From assembly GCA_029717555.1 (NCBI GenBank), contig JAMDHS010000028.1:124001-188000 (forward strand): a DNA stretch of 64,000 nt, written 5' to 3'. Shown piece by piece: positions 10,541-20,811 of this stretch. The notes below the pieces were generated by a model that saw only the letters and a list, made by a program, of their open reading frames with translations, did not search any database and was not told where the DNA came from. Source of the DNA: Peribolospora baueri. Taxonomy: Eukaryota; Basidiomycota; Peribolosporomycetes; Peribolosporales; Peribolosporaceae. The position numbers were made by a program, and so were the translations under genes. The stretch's first letter is position 1, and every line of letters starts with the position of its first letter.

Positions 10541-10940
10541 TTCCGTGCGGGCAGGCGCCGGCGAGACGGAGGGTTCAGGGCGAGAGCTTTCGCCTCTGCT
10601 TCGCGTGCTGCGCTGGCATGAAAAGGTGAAGGGGTATGCGGTCGGCGACGTGATCAGGCTGGTGGAAGCAGTGCGCACGGACGGAAGCGAGCCCGTTTTG
10701 GACAAGCTCAAGGTGGAAGTGGCCAAGACCAGGCTGAAATACTTGGCCACTTCCACGGCCACTTCCACTTTGAGCTTGTCCAAGACGGGCTCGCTTCCGT
10801 CCGTGCGCACTGCTGCCACCAGCCTGATCACGTCGCCGACCGCATACCCCTTCACCTTTTCATGCCAGCGCAGCACGCGAAGCAGAGGCGAAAGCTCTCG
10901 CCCTGAACCCTCCGTCTCGCCGGCGCCTACCCGCACGGAA
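10541..10940. repeat. Near-perfect hairpin: 184-bp arms, 32-nt loop
   Basis: The left arm 10541-10724 and right arm 10757-10940 are reverse complements with only four mismatches in 184 positions by direct alignment, and no gaps. The loop is 10725-10756 and itself contains a short copy of the arm end. The right arm is part of the minus-strand OrsD-like frame, so the left arm is an inverted copy of a piece of that gene. The arm similarity is far higher than in the neighbouring 9993-10367 pair, which points to a recent event or ongoing gene conversion. A transcript through it would fold into a long double-stranded RNA. Confidence 0.93.
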
Positions 10941-11799
10941 CGGGCCGCCGCCTCCTCTTCCTCGGCAGCCACTTGCGCCACAAACGTGTCGAACATGGTC
11001 GACGTCGTCGGCGGCGGCGGCCCGTCGTCGCTGCTGCTGCTGCTGCTGCTGGGCAGGATGACCTCGAAAAAGAAGCACGCAAGTAGAAAGTTTGCATTTG
11101 GCAAGGACGATGGAGGTGCTTTCGCTCGCCATGTTGCGCATGCATTTTTCCATAGTGTCGGCGCATGACCACGAGACTGGAGCAGCAATACCCGCAGCTG
11201 GCCATCGTGCAGGCAAAACCGTTGTGCACTTGGAGGCCGCTGATGGCGATCGGATGAAGGGCATGGGAAAAGGCAGGGATGTCGGGCAAAGCTTGCGCAT
11301 GTGGCCGATGGTGCCGAACGAGCTCTTGGTAAAAAGCCTTTGGGCGCGAGAGTTTATGGCGACAATTGAAGTGACTTGACAGCTCGTTCGTCCGCACGCC
11401 TGCCTTGCAACCCGAGCAGATGAAAAGCTGGTAGAGCGGGTGATAGCGACAACCGATGCTGTCCAAAGACGAGACGAGAGCGACGTCCCAGTCGGCCGTC
11501 GTTGGTCTCGTCGGAGGAGGAGGAGGAGAGGTGGGCATGACCGACGACGACGACGGCGGGGGGTCCAGTTGGGCTTCAAGCGAGGGAGAGAGGGCGCCCC
11601 AATCCAAGGAATCGAACGACGGCGGTGGCGATGGCGAGACCGTCCTCATCTCGGCGTCGTCGTCCACCTCCTGCTGAGAAGCCACAGGGGAGAGATCGAG
11701 ATAGCGTTGACCCTGATCGTGCCGTACAGCTTCCTCCACCTTGAGATGCTCGATTGAGTCACCTAGACAATGAAATGCATCGTCAGTCTCCCACCGCAT
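10757..11799 (-). pseudogene. OrsD-like (DUF3505) zinc-finger ORF, disrupted
   Basis: The minus-strand frame from 11799 contains CRYHPLYQLFICSGCKAG, an HFNCRHKLS stretch, and then CTMASCGYCCSSL with VMRRHYGKMH. This is the paired Cys/His pattern of OrsD (DUF3505) domains. Further on, LSPLLRVLRWHEKVKGY fits the family's Leu-x-x-x-x-Trp segment. The reading frame is not continuous as read, and coding capacity ends in the hairpin at 10757, so I call it a remnant. OrsD domains are common in repeated, subtelomere-like or element-associated fungal genes, often beside recombinase or helicase domains; none is visible here. An alternative is a live gene with unrecognised introns. Confidence 0.55.
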
Positions 11800-13038
11800 G
11801 CTTATCCTGCAGCAATGCGTTGCACATTAGGAAAGCCTGGATTGGCCTGTAGGAAAGCAGGCGAAGAGAAGTACGGACCGTCTTTGACTGATTGCCGTCG
11901 CCGTGCTTGGGATCACGAAGATAGCGGGGAGCTGAGGTCCAGCACGTGTTAACGCGAGGGAGATCTCTCTGGTTTCCTTCTTCGGAGCCGGGCGAAAGAG
12001 GACCGTATATATACACGAGACTCCGTGAGACGTAAGAGTAAACCAATGGGATTCAACGAGAGACAGCCACAGCGAATATGTTCTGTTGGGAGAGGGTAGT
12101 CGTCGGAGTTAGGGGGGATTGCAACGCAAACCACCTCGTCCGAGTCGATCGTCCCCGATCACTGTGTCTACCGTTGCCTATCGTTACCTCGCTAGCTCGC
12201 GTCGTCGGCCCTGTTCATTTGCGAGCTTCAGTCGTTCTGCATTGACGAGGTGTCGCAAGATATGACGGCTTGTTCAATTTGCTGTTTGATCCTTTCATGG
12301 TGAGTGTACTCCGGTTTCTCCGACTGTTCCTCTAGAGGTGCGAAGAAAAGTGGCTCAGCTGTCTTTTTGGGCCGCCTGTTGCGTTGTTCCAGGTCGGTAG
12401 ACTATGTCCGCGTCGAAATGCTCAATCTCGTTGATGAACCTTCTGATCCTCTTGCCCACTTCTTTTTGACTCCTCAGATACTTGAGCAATTCGTGGTCCG
12501 TTCGTACGAGAATAGGTGAGGTCCAGTTCGATTTTCCCGCGTCGAAAAGGAAGGGAAAGAAGCCACCGAAGAAGTGCTCTCACTGCCGCAAGATGGGTCA
12601 CCTGGTAGCTCCGAAGCCTGCGTGGTAGGGACGGCACCGGTATCAGTGCTATGCAATATGCGGTAGGTTTAGTATGCATATAGACCGGTATTTTGGCTGG
12701 GAGCAGTCAACTTTTGGCTGGGGAACAAGCGGGAAAGGGAGATCGCTATGTACTATGTGAAGGTATGCTTATGGACCCGTATGCTAACAGACAGGGTCGA
12801 CTGTAGCGCGCTCGCACAAGAGACAGTGGGAGCCTGGGGAACGATCGATAATATTCAGATATGTGGTTTCGAAAGCGCCGGCAATGAACAGGATGCTCGC
12901 GTCCACACGTGCGAGAGCGCCAAGTCAGGTGGATATCCACGCGCGACCCAAGTCAAGAGTTTCTGCGAGAACGAAAGGCATCTCAGCGACATTGGCCTGG
13001 ACTTGCCCGCATGGACGAGAACAAGAAGACGGGAAGGC
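11800..13038. other. Gene-poor accessory stretch
   Basis: No intact gene. It has lower GC than the flanks, a TATATATA-like run near 12005 and a short zinc-knuckle-like peptide near 12540. Its minus-strand end is the 3' flank of the SDR gene. Confidence 0.5.
12530..12640 (+). mobile_element. Possible Gag zinc-knuckle fossil (LTR-retroelement kin)
   Basis: A short plus-strand frame reads KKPPKKCSHCRKMGHL, the shape of a Lys-rich tail followed by a CCHC-type knuckle as in Ty1/copia Gag proteins. There is no LTR, protease, reverse transcriptase or integrase around it. It is broken and small, at best an old remnant. Similarity by chance is possible. Confidence 0.3.
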
Positions 13039-15031
13039 TTACGTGGGGACGCCGCCGTTGGGATGGAGCGTCGAGCCTAAGAATGCTCGCCGCAAAGGAA
13101 GGCCGGGGACTGTCAGTGTGTGTGTCGGCGTGCCTGCGTCCAGCTCCCCAAACTCACCAGAAATGTAACTGCTATCATTGCTAGCCAAGAAGACAAAGCA
13201 GGAGGCCACCTCGGCGGGCTGCCCACACCTCCCCATCGGCGTGCCCAGGCCGAACTTAGACTTGTCTTCCTTGGACATGGTGGCGCTGCAAGTGGGTAGG
13301 AGGATGAGTACGGGTGATGGTAGAAAGAGACCCTGAGCAAGCCGACTGGTTTGGGTATGGCGAGACTTACACGATCAGGGGAGTCCAAATGGGACCAGGC
13401 GCGACGGCTTTAAGAGATAGGAGCATGGAATGGCGACACAGACATTGTGAGGGTCGGCGGAACATGAAGGGGCAATACATATCGGACATGAATGACTCTC
13501 ACCATTGACGCGGATGCCGCGTTCGCCGAGCAGCTGATTGCTGAGCGCCCTTGTGAAGGCGATGATGGCTCCCTGCTCACAAAAAGACAAGGCGCGGGAA
13601 TCATGAGCAGACAGGCAAGGATTGGTGGGTCACAACCCACAACCAAAAAAGCATGAGACTTGCCTTTGTGGCAGTGTAGTCGACAAGATCCCCCCTGGTG
13701 GCGGTAAAAGCGATGTCTTTCTCAATAGGGCGGCGGTGATTGAAATAGGTGGTAATGCCACGACTCACTTTCCAATGTACGGCTGGCGAAGAGGCCATGT
13801 CAACGTCAAGCTTTGTCAATGTCGAATCGTCCGAACCTGGGGTAGGGCCAACTCACATTGACACTGGCGCAGTTCACGATGGAGCTGCCAGGCTGGAGAT
13901 GGGGGACGACAGCTACGGGTCGCAAGTGAATGCAGACATGTTCACTGCGGACATCCTCCTTTGCTCGACTGCATGGTAAGAATATGAGGCAAGCAAGGGC
14001 ACACACCCTTAGTCAAGTAGAACATGCTGTCCACGTTGGTTTCCATCGTGCGCTTCCACTGATCAGTTGAGATGTCCACGAGATTGTGCCGAGAGTACTG
14101 GTAGCCAGCATTGTTGATCCTTTGCAAATAATAAGAAGACGGCGTGTAGATTTTGAGGTGAGCGGAATCGAAAAAGGAGAATATGCTAGGCTAACCAAAC
14201 TCACAAAATGTCGATTCGACCAAACTTCTTCAATGTTTCATCCACCACCCTCTTCGCTGCACCCTCTTCCCTCAAATCCATATCCAAAAGCAGGGGTAGG
14301 CGCTGTCCATTGGTGAGCTTGTCCATGTCATTATAGACGTCTAGGGCATCTTTGTCCTCCTGTAGAAAATGGCACAAGGTGGGAGGTCATGGATCAGCAA
14401 GGGCGTTGAGATAGGAGGAGAGCAGAAAACCTTAGACGTACCTCGGGAAGATGGACAATAACCACTTCAGCTGCGAGTGGAAAGAAACGGAGACACATTC
14501 GAGTTCGTTCATCATACTGTCGACTTGACCAGCATGAAAATCCGACCCTACTGCTGGATAGACTACTCACCACCTTCGAGGGCAAACTGAAGTGCGGTAG
14601 CACGCCCTATTCCGCTATCACCGCCAGTGATAATAGCTACCTTCCCATGCAGCTTGTTTGCAGGTTTATACTCCTCAGCCCCAGCACGGTTGCACTGGCT
14701 TGGTAAGTGTAGGTCTGCAGGGGGCTCTTCAAGCTTGTATTGAAGGCCTCTGTCAATTCATATGGAAAGAGTGTGCAGGTTGAGTGAACAGTCAGGATGG
14801 AAGAGCCTTCTACCAAAGCAAGGAGAGCGCCACCCACGGGAAGGACTGCTCCTGCATGACTCCCTTCGGCAAGTGCCCCTTCTCGTACTGCCTATACGCA
14901 TCGCGTGTGGAACGACGGAAAAAATAAAAAGTCGTTGTTGCAGCCTAACTCATGGAACTTCGCCCGTGGGCCTCGGCAGAGCGCCGATCCTCGCCACTAC
15001 GCTCCAGCACTCACTTTGCATGGATAGACAT
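13039..15031 (-). CDS. Short-chain dehydrogenase/reductase, 13 exons
   Basis: Exons (minus): 15031-15015, 14891-14838, 14749-14571, 14470-14442, 14359-14205, 14119-14007, 13912-13857, 13782-13769, 13694-13664, 13572-13503, 13407-13371, 13285-13158 and 13076-13039. Together they give 306 residues in uninterrupted phase. The fold is a classical NAD(P)-binding SDR of the bacterial YghA type: cofactor loop [19 protein letters not shown], catalytic Ser in IVNCASVN, Tyr-x3-Lys in [18 protein letters not shown], and the terminus LHPNGGVPT. The N-terminal [15 protein letters not shown] segment is also family-typical. The substrate is unknown, possibly a sugar alcohol or aldehyde. Exon 8 is 14 nt and encodes PYIGK with its neighbours. 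The intron after TATK uses a GC donor (AAG|GCAAGT). The intron density contrasts sharply with neighbouring genes. Confidence 0.92.
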
Positions 15032-15728
15032 AGAGAATGGAAACGTTGAGTTTCTGAGAATGAACGATTGAGATGACAAAAGATATGGTCCTCTACAGGA
15101 GTACCTGACTGCCGGCCCTCGGCACGCCCTGTAGTTTTATACGCCGTTCGCTCCCAGGCATGCTTAGAAAGAAGGGACGGAAGAATCGGTAAGCGCAATG
15201 AGGTCAGAGAGTCAGAGCTTGTTAGAGTCAGTAAGATGCCCTGCAAGCGTGTTGCGTCAGGTGCAGAAGGGAGACCAAGATCTGAGACAATGAGATGTGA
15301 ACATATGGCGATGATGTTGACGTCAACCATCCGACAGCCATTTCGCCCGCCCGTCCCGCCCGATGGCTCTTTTCGCGACGCGCCCCCGACGCGCTCATTT
15401 ATATTGTGCTGCGGCATCCGCCGTGTCGGCGAGACGACGAGCGAGCGAGACGGACTGGGACGACCAAGAAGCAAACGGACGACCGACCTGGACAGAGCGG
15501 ACCATTTATGAGTCTCCTTCTCCATCTTCCCTCGCCACCCTCGCTCGTACCCATATATTCCTCATTTGCCATTGAATTGCTCAAAGTGAACGCATTTAAG
15601 GGACGACTTCACTCGACGAACCGCCGTCGTCTTGGGACGTCCTCAACGCGTACTGCCTACGTACCCGTCATCCGCCTTAAACGGCGTCACGCACACCGTA
15701 GAGCTGAGTGCACGGAGCAGTCCTCAAT
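15032..15728. other. Divergent promoter region, SDR / CAF-1 p60
   Basis: About 700 bp between two divergently transcribed genes. No conserved coding segment; the open frames here are short and compositionally mixed. Confidence 0.6.
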
Positions 15729-18700
15729 ATGGTACGCGTGAAGCCTTTGGAGATTCGTGAGTGGTCTTCTTTCGACCGTCGAAAGCATTCCGGCTTCTGG
15801 GAAAGGGCCCGAGCTTCCATGGTAGATTATGTCGCTCACCATTCCGTCGCCGCAACGCTCGTCTGTGGTCTCCCGCGCGTGTCGCTCACCTTTTTCGTTA
15901 CCGAACCGCTACATGTTTTAGGATGGCACGACACGCAGCCGATCTATTCTTGCTCCTTTGCCCCCGTCCCGCCCCATCACCTTCGCAAGGTCCTCGATTA
16001 CAACCACGCGCAAGCTCGCGGCGCCCCGCCGGGCAGTTCGGTCCCTTCTGGTCTCTTCCAGGCTGCCGCTGGTACCGAATCCGGAGCAGGCAGCACCAGC
16101 GGTGCTGGTGGCAGTGGTAGTTGCACTGGCGCGGCCGGAAACGCACTGGCTGCTGGCATCCAAGCCGGCGGACAGACCTGGAAGCTGGCGACCGCTGGTG
16201 GGGACAACAATGTTAGGGTGAGAATGACGCATCCGATTCTAGTGTTGCGACCCTATCTGCTTTGCTGACCACCTGCCTATTCTTCTATGCTGTCTTCTCG
16301 CAGCTGTGGCATGTGCATCCCAACATACCTTCTCCCGCGGCCATGGCAGCAGCGGCTTCCTCCGGAGCTATGGCTGCTCCACATCCGCCGCGCGTGGAGT
16401 ACCTTGCTACGCTGCACCGGCACACTGGCGTGGTAAATGTCGTGAGGTGGTGCCCGAAAGGTGAGCGCCCAGTGCTCACGCTGAGAGAAATGCTGTGCCC
16501 CTTACGATATATTTCCTACCTTTAACACCCTTTTGTGACGTGATCGTTCATCATAGGCGAAACTCTCGCTACGGCCGGAGATGACGGCAACGTGCTCCTG
16601 TGGGCGCCTTGCGACCGTAAGCAGGCCATCTTCTTCGGAGACAACCCAGACGACGTGCAATTCGAGAAGGAGTTTTGGCGCGCTCGGGTGATGAGAAGGT
16701 GCGAATTCTTTTTTGACACGCGCAATCTCGTAATCGCCTCCGCTCAACCGTGGCCCACGAATCCCACCGCACTGTCAGGGTGACTTCGCAGGAGATCTAC
16801 GACATGGCTTGGTCACCCAACGGCGAGTCGCTCATTGTTGGAGGGACTGACTTTGCAGCGCGGATCATCAGCGCTTCCGATGGCACCGTGCTCAAAGAGA
16901 TCGCTGAGCACAATCATTACGTTCAAGGCGTTGCGTGGGACCCACTGAACGAGTACATTGCGACTCAAAGCAGTGACCGGTGAGCTGGCCGGGCAGTTGT
17001 CTGCTAAGCTATCATTAAAGCTGAACTGGCGTTCCACTACCCGCTCCAGGTCCGTACACATTCATTCGATCCAGCATCATGCCAACGAGGTGTCCGTCCA
17101 AACGGTCGGCCGGGCCCACCGAATGGAGATCTACCACGCTTCTCATCGTCGCACGCCGTCCGGCTCTGCTTTGTGGGACTCTCATGCTCGTCCGTCCCTC
17201 AAGCGACGCGAGTCTTCGCAGACGAGTGATTCAGACGCTCATGGCGACCGCCAGGACGCCCTTGAGGCGAGCGGACAGAATGTCCCCAGACCGCCTACGC
17301 CCGCCAGCACGGCTGGACGGGCCCCTACTCCAACTTCTACGTCCTCCACGGCCATGAACCCGCCAGCCGAGCGACCGTCGCGACGGTCTTCGTTTGGCAG
17401 TTCCGCCGTCGCGTCACCTCCGGTCTCCTCAACGTCCGCTTCAGCGCGCTTTGGCCGTTCGCCTTCCCCCATGCCTCCCCTTCCCGCCATCCGTGCACCC
17501 CCCAGTCCTCGTCAGCAGGCCGAGCAAGCAGCCCCGCTGCCTTTGACAAGGGCCACGCTGAGGATGTACGGCGACGAGAACTTTACTGGCTTTTTCAGGA
17601 GACTCGCCTTTAGCCCGGACGGCGCACTTCTGCTCACTCCCGCTGGCCTGGTGGAGGATCTGGCGGCGCTTATACCTGCGCCTCAACTGCCCAGCCCCGC
17701 AACGCCAGGTCCTGCATCCGCTTCGGGACACGGCGGCGGCGGCGACGCGCAGACTCCGGGACAAGGGACAGGCGGTGCCAACAAGGGCGCCTCGCCGATG
17801 GGGCAAGCTAGCTCGACGAACGCTAACAAGTCTGCCGTCTACGTCTACTCCCGGGCCAACCTGTCCAAGCCTCCGATCGCCAGATTGCCCGGCCATAAGT
17901 CTGCTACGCTGGCGGTCAAGTTTAGTCCAGTGTTGTACGAGCTCAGGAAGGACGTTGGGGACGTGAAAGGGAAGCACAGGGAGATGAAGACGGTGGAGTT
18001 GGAGGTGGGCAGGACGAGGATGGTGCATATCAACGACAAGAAGGAGGAAGCGGACAAGGTCGGGGAGACTAGTAGGACCAAGGGAGAGGCTGTCTCGTCT
18101 TGCTCCTCTTCGCAAGATGTCCCGTCGGCGTCTTCAGCGAGCAAGTTGAATTCTCCTTCTCCCGGAGAGAAGCCGGCCAGTGCTTTCAACTTGCCATATC
18201 GAATGGTTTTTGCGGTGGCGACGCAGGACAGCGTGTTCCTGTACGACACGCAGCAGATGAGCCCTTTCTGTTGCTTCAGTCAGCTGCACTATGCGTCCTT
18301 CACCGACCTGGCCTGGTGAGCTCGGTTGTGGACTCGCTACGATGGTGCAGTCAAGCTGACCACCTGCTCTCTTTCACTGCCTGTCACCCAGGTCTCCGGA
18401 CGGCCAGACGCTGATGATGACTTCCACCGATGGGTACTGTTCGGTCGTCGTTTTCGACTTTGAAGAGCTTGGCGTGGCTTACCACTACCAGCCTCAGCTG
18501 CTGGCGTCTGGGCCGATGTTGGCTCACGGACAGGCGCATCACGTCAGCCCACGCATCGCGTCGTCCGTCCTTCCCGCACTGTCCTCGGCGCCGCCGGTAT
18601 CAACAAGCCATGGCGGTGTGGTGAGCGGTGGAAATAACGGTAGTCTGGGTCTGGTCGGGGCGAGCAGGCCGCCATCGGCGTCGGCCTCGGAGGCGGCGAA

Positions 18701-18824
18701 GCGCGATGCGTCTTCGGAGAGCGGGAGCTCGACCTCTGTGGCTCCTGCTCCTGCTCCCGAAGAGGACCAGCCAAAGAAGAAGAGGAGGATCGCACCGACG
18801 CTCGTAGGCAATGACGGCCGATAG
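15729..18824 (+). CDS. CAC2: CAF-1 p60 / Cac2 histone chaperone subunit
   Basis: Seven exons: 15729-15756, 15922-16217, 16304-16460, 16557-16698, 16779-16979, 17050-18315 and 18392-18824, giving 840 residues. The N-terminus MVRVKPLEIRWHDTQPIYS is the p60 signature. WD40 repeats follow: TAGGDNNVRLWHV, ATAGDDGNVLLWAP, MAWSPNGESLIVGG, then SPDGALLLTPAG and SPDGQTLMMTSTDGY. Disordered Ser/Pro segments are inserted between blades in exon 6 (about residues 310-480 and 520-640). The C-terminus PKKKRRIAPTLV resembles the B-domain motif by which p60 and HIRA bind Asf1. CAF-1 deposits H3-H4 behind replication forks. The donor of exon 1 splits the Arg codon of LEIR, and the join to WHD matches the family exactly. 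Confidence 0.95.
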
Positions 18825-20811
18825 GATGGGCTATGAACATGAACGGGGCGGAAACGTTGGAGAGAGGAATCCGAGTTGGACGGTGGAGCAGAGACGATGG
18901 GGGTTCCTCGTTCGCCGGTCGAGATCTCTCCTTTCGTTCGCTCTCGCACTCGTCCTCCATTCCGTCCCTTTGTGCGAGAGCGCGGTTGGCTTAGGTTTGG
19001 CCCCCTTCTCCGTTGTCTTTTTCCTTGACGCCTTCTTTCCGTCTCCTCTTTCCGTGTTTCTTTCTTTCGTCGGCCGCGTGACTCGCGTTTGTGCTTGTGC
19101 TCGTGTCGGTAGCGTCGCTTCATCGTTCGTCGTTGTCAATCGATCGACCCATCGAGCCAACGCGGCCCACAACAGAAGTGGAGTCGGAATCGGAATCGAC
19201 GCTGGCGGAGGCAAAAGGGCGTGCGTGGGTGGGCGGCGAAACTGGGAGATTGCTCGGTAGGCGAGGGCGAGGTTGAGCACGTGTTCGTTTCGTTTCGGAC
19301 ACGGTCCAGTGACGGTAACGGTGACGTGCGACGACGTGGGGTGCTTTTTAACGAGGACTATTTATTTGCATGAGCGGGTTAGAGAGCAAACAACGGGTTT
19401 TCCTCGGCCGAGGCACATGACGGATAACGGCGGGAGAAGATGAAGAGGGGAAGGGAGAGGGAGCCGCGGAGGTGCAGTGCAGACCGGGGAGAGACTAAGT
19501 GGACTAAAAGACGCAGTAGCTGCATAAAAAAGTGTTGTATGCAGCGAGCTCGCCGTCGGTCGAGATGAAATGGTTGAACCGAACTGAACCGAACTGAACC
19601 GAGTCCGTGCGTGCCCACGGCGTCGTCACGCCACGCCACGTAGCGTTGACGAAGGGAAGCGGCTACGGAGGGCATGAATAAATGAATGAAGAGGAGCGAC
19701 GATGCATGCACTTTACGTGTACTGTGCAGTTCTCGGCCCGAGGGAAGGGAGGAAGAAAGGAGGCTAGTCAGAGATGGGCGGACGGTCGCCGCGGGCCACG
19801 TCACGTGCCGGCGTCTTGTCGTCTATCGTCTGTCTGCGCTCGGCCCGGGCGCGTCCGACAGGGTCGTCGTGGGTCTGGGCGGGGCTCGAGGCGGAGGTGG
19901 AGGCGGAGGCGTGTGGTGTCGAGATGTCGGGATGGACGGGATGGGAGAAGATGGGATGGCAGGAGGGTTGAGGAAACGACGGCGGCGGTCACCCATCTCG
20001 CCCTATTTCGCCGTATATCGATCGCCTTCTGTCTGTCTGTCTGTCTCTTTATCTCGTCCAACACGACACGCACGCGTACGACGGCGTCGGCAACACCTTT
20101 CTTTCTTCTCTCGCTTGTCTCTCCTCGTCGCTCGCCGCCCGCCAGGCACGACAAAGAGTGATCGATCATCGGCGCCGGCTAAGTCAGGTCGAGCTGCCGA
20201 GCCGTCGAGCCACGTGGTCGGTGCCGCAGCTGCGGTCGGCGGCGCGGTCGAGGGCCGTCGGCGTCGGCCCGTCAGTCAGTCAGCGGTCAGACGGTCCGCC
20301 AGCGAGCTCGAGCGTCGCCTCCGCAGGGACGAGGAACGACGGACGAGATCGAGATCGACAGCGACAAGGACAAGGACGAGGCAAGGACAAGGACAAGGAC
20401 AGCCGACGACGACCGACGACCGACGACCGACGGTCGCCCGTCCGAGCTGACCTGAGCTACTCCTCACCCATCGCACGCCCGCCGGCCCGCTCGCTACACC
20501 ACTCCCATCTCCCACTCTCATCTCCCTCACCGCCCGCTCCGTCGACGGCAACAAACAGCCAGTGAGCCAGCCAGCCAGACAGCCGCCGTCTCGCTTCCTT
20601 TCACCACCCACACCTCCGCCTCGCTCCCTCTCCCTCTTACGTCCTTACCTTACCGGTCACCGCCGCTGTCTGTTCTTCAGCGCGGTCACCCACCACCCCC
20701 ACATCATCCCCAATCCGTAACCCTCTTCGCCCTTTCTTCCCCGTCTCCCTCGCCGTCTGTCTCGTCCTACCTAATCCCTCTTCCTCTCCCTCCCTTCCTC
20801 TTTGACCCCCT
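18825..20811. other. 2-kb intergenic region, long leader of ArfGAP gene
   Basis: No supported gene. It contains a GAACTGAACC tandem at 19575-19602, a CACGTG at 19802-19807, a CTGT run near 20030 and a GGACAA run near 20365-20400. The last 400 bp are pyrimidine-rich, like a transcribed leader. Many short upstream ATGs occur, so a leader starting far upstream would carry upstream ORFs. Confidence 0.5.
19575..19602 (+). repeat. GAACTGAACC tandem repeat
   Basis: Nearly three copies of the 10-mer GAACTGAACC. Non-coding context. Confidence 0.8.

Noticed and set aside
10541-10940. Hairpin as a transcription terminator or tRNA-like structure
   Set aside because: 184-bp arms made of coding sequence are far too long, and no U-tract or tRNA boxes are present.
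15708-18824. CAF-1 p60, NASP and ArfGAP genes as a functional cluster
   Set aside because: They are tens of kilobases apart with unrelated genes between, independent promoters and mixed strands.
18539-19280. Arg/Lys-rich minus-strand frames downstream of the CAF-1 p60 gene
   Set aside because: Low-complexity shadow and UTR frames. The plus-strand p60 C-terminus explains the overlap, and nothing is conserved beyond it.
20276-20611. ORFs in the leader of the ArfGAP gene as separate small proteins
   Set aside because: Made of GGACAA and CTGT simple repeats, and their starts and stops are random with respect to splice signals.
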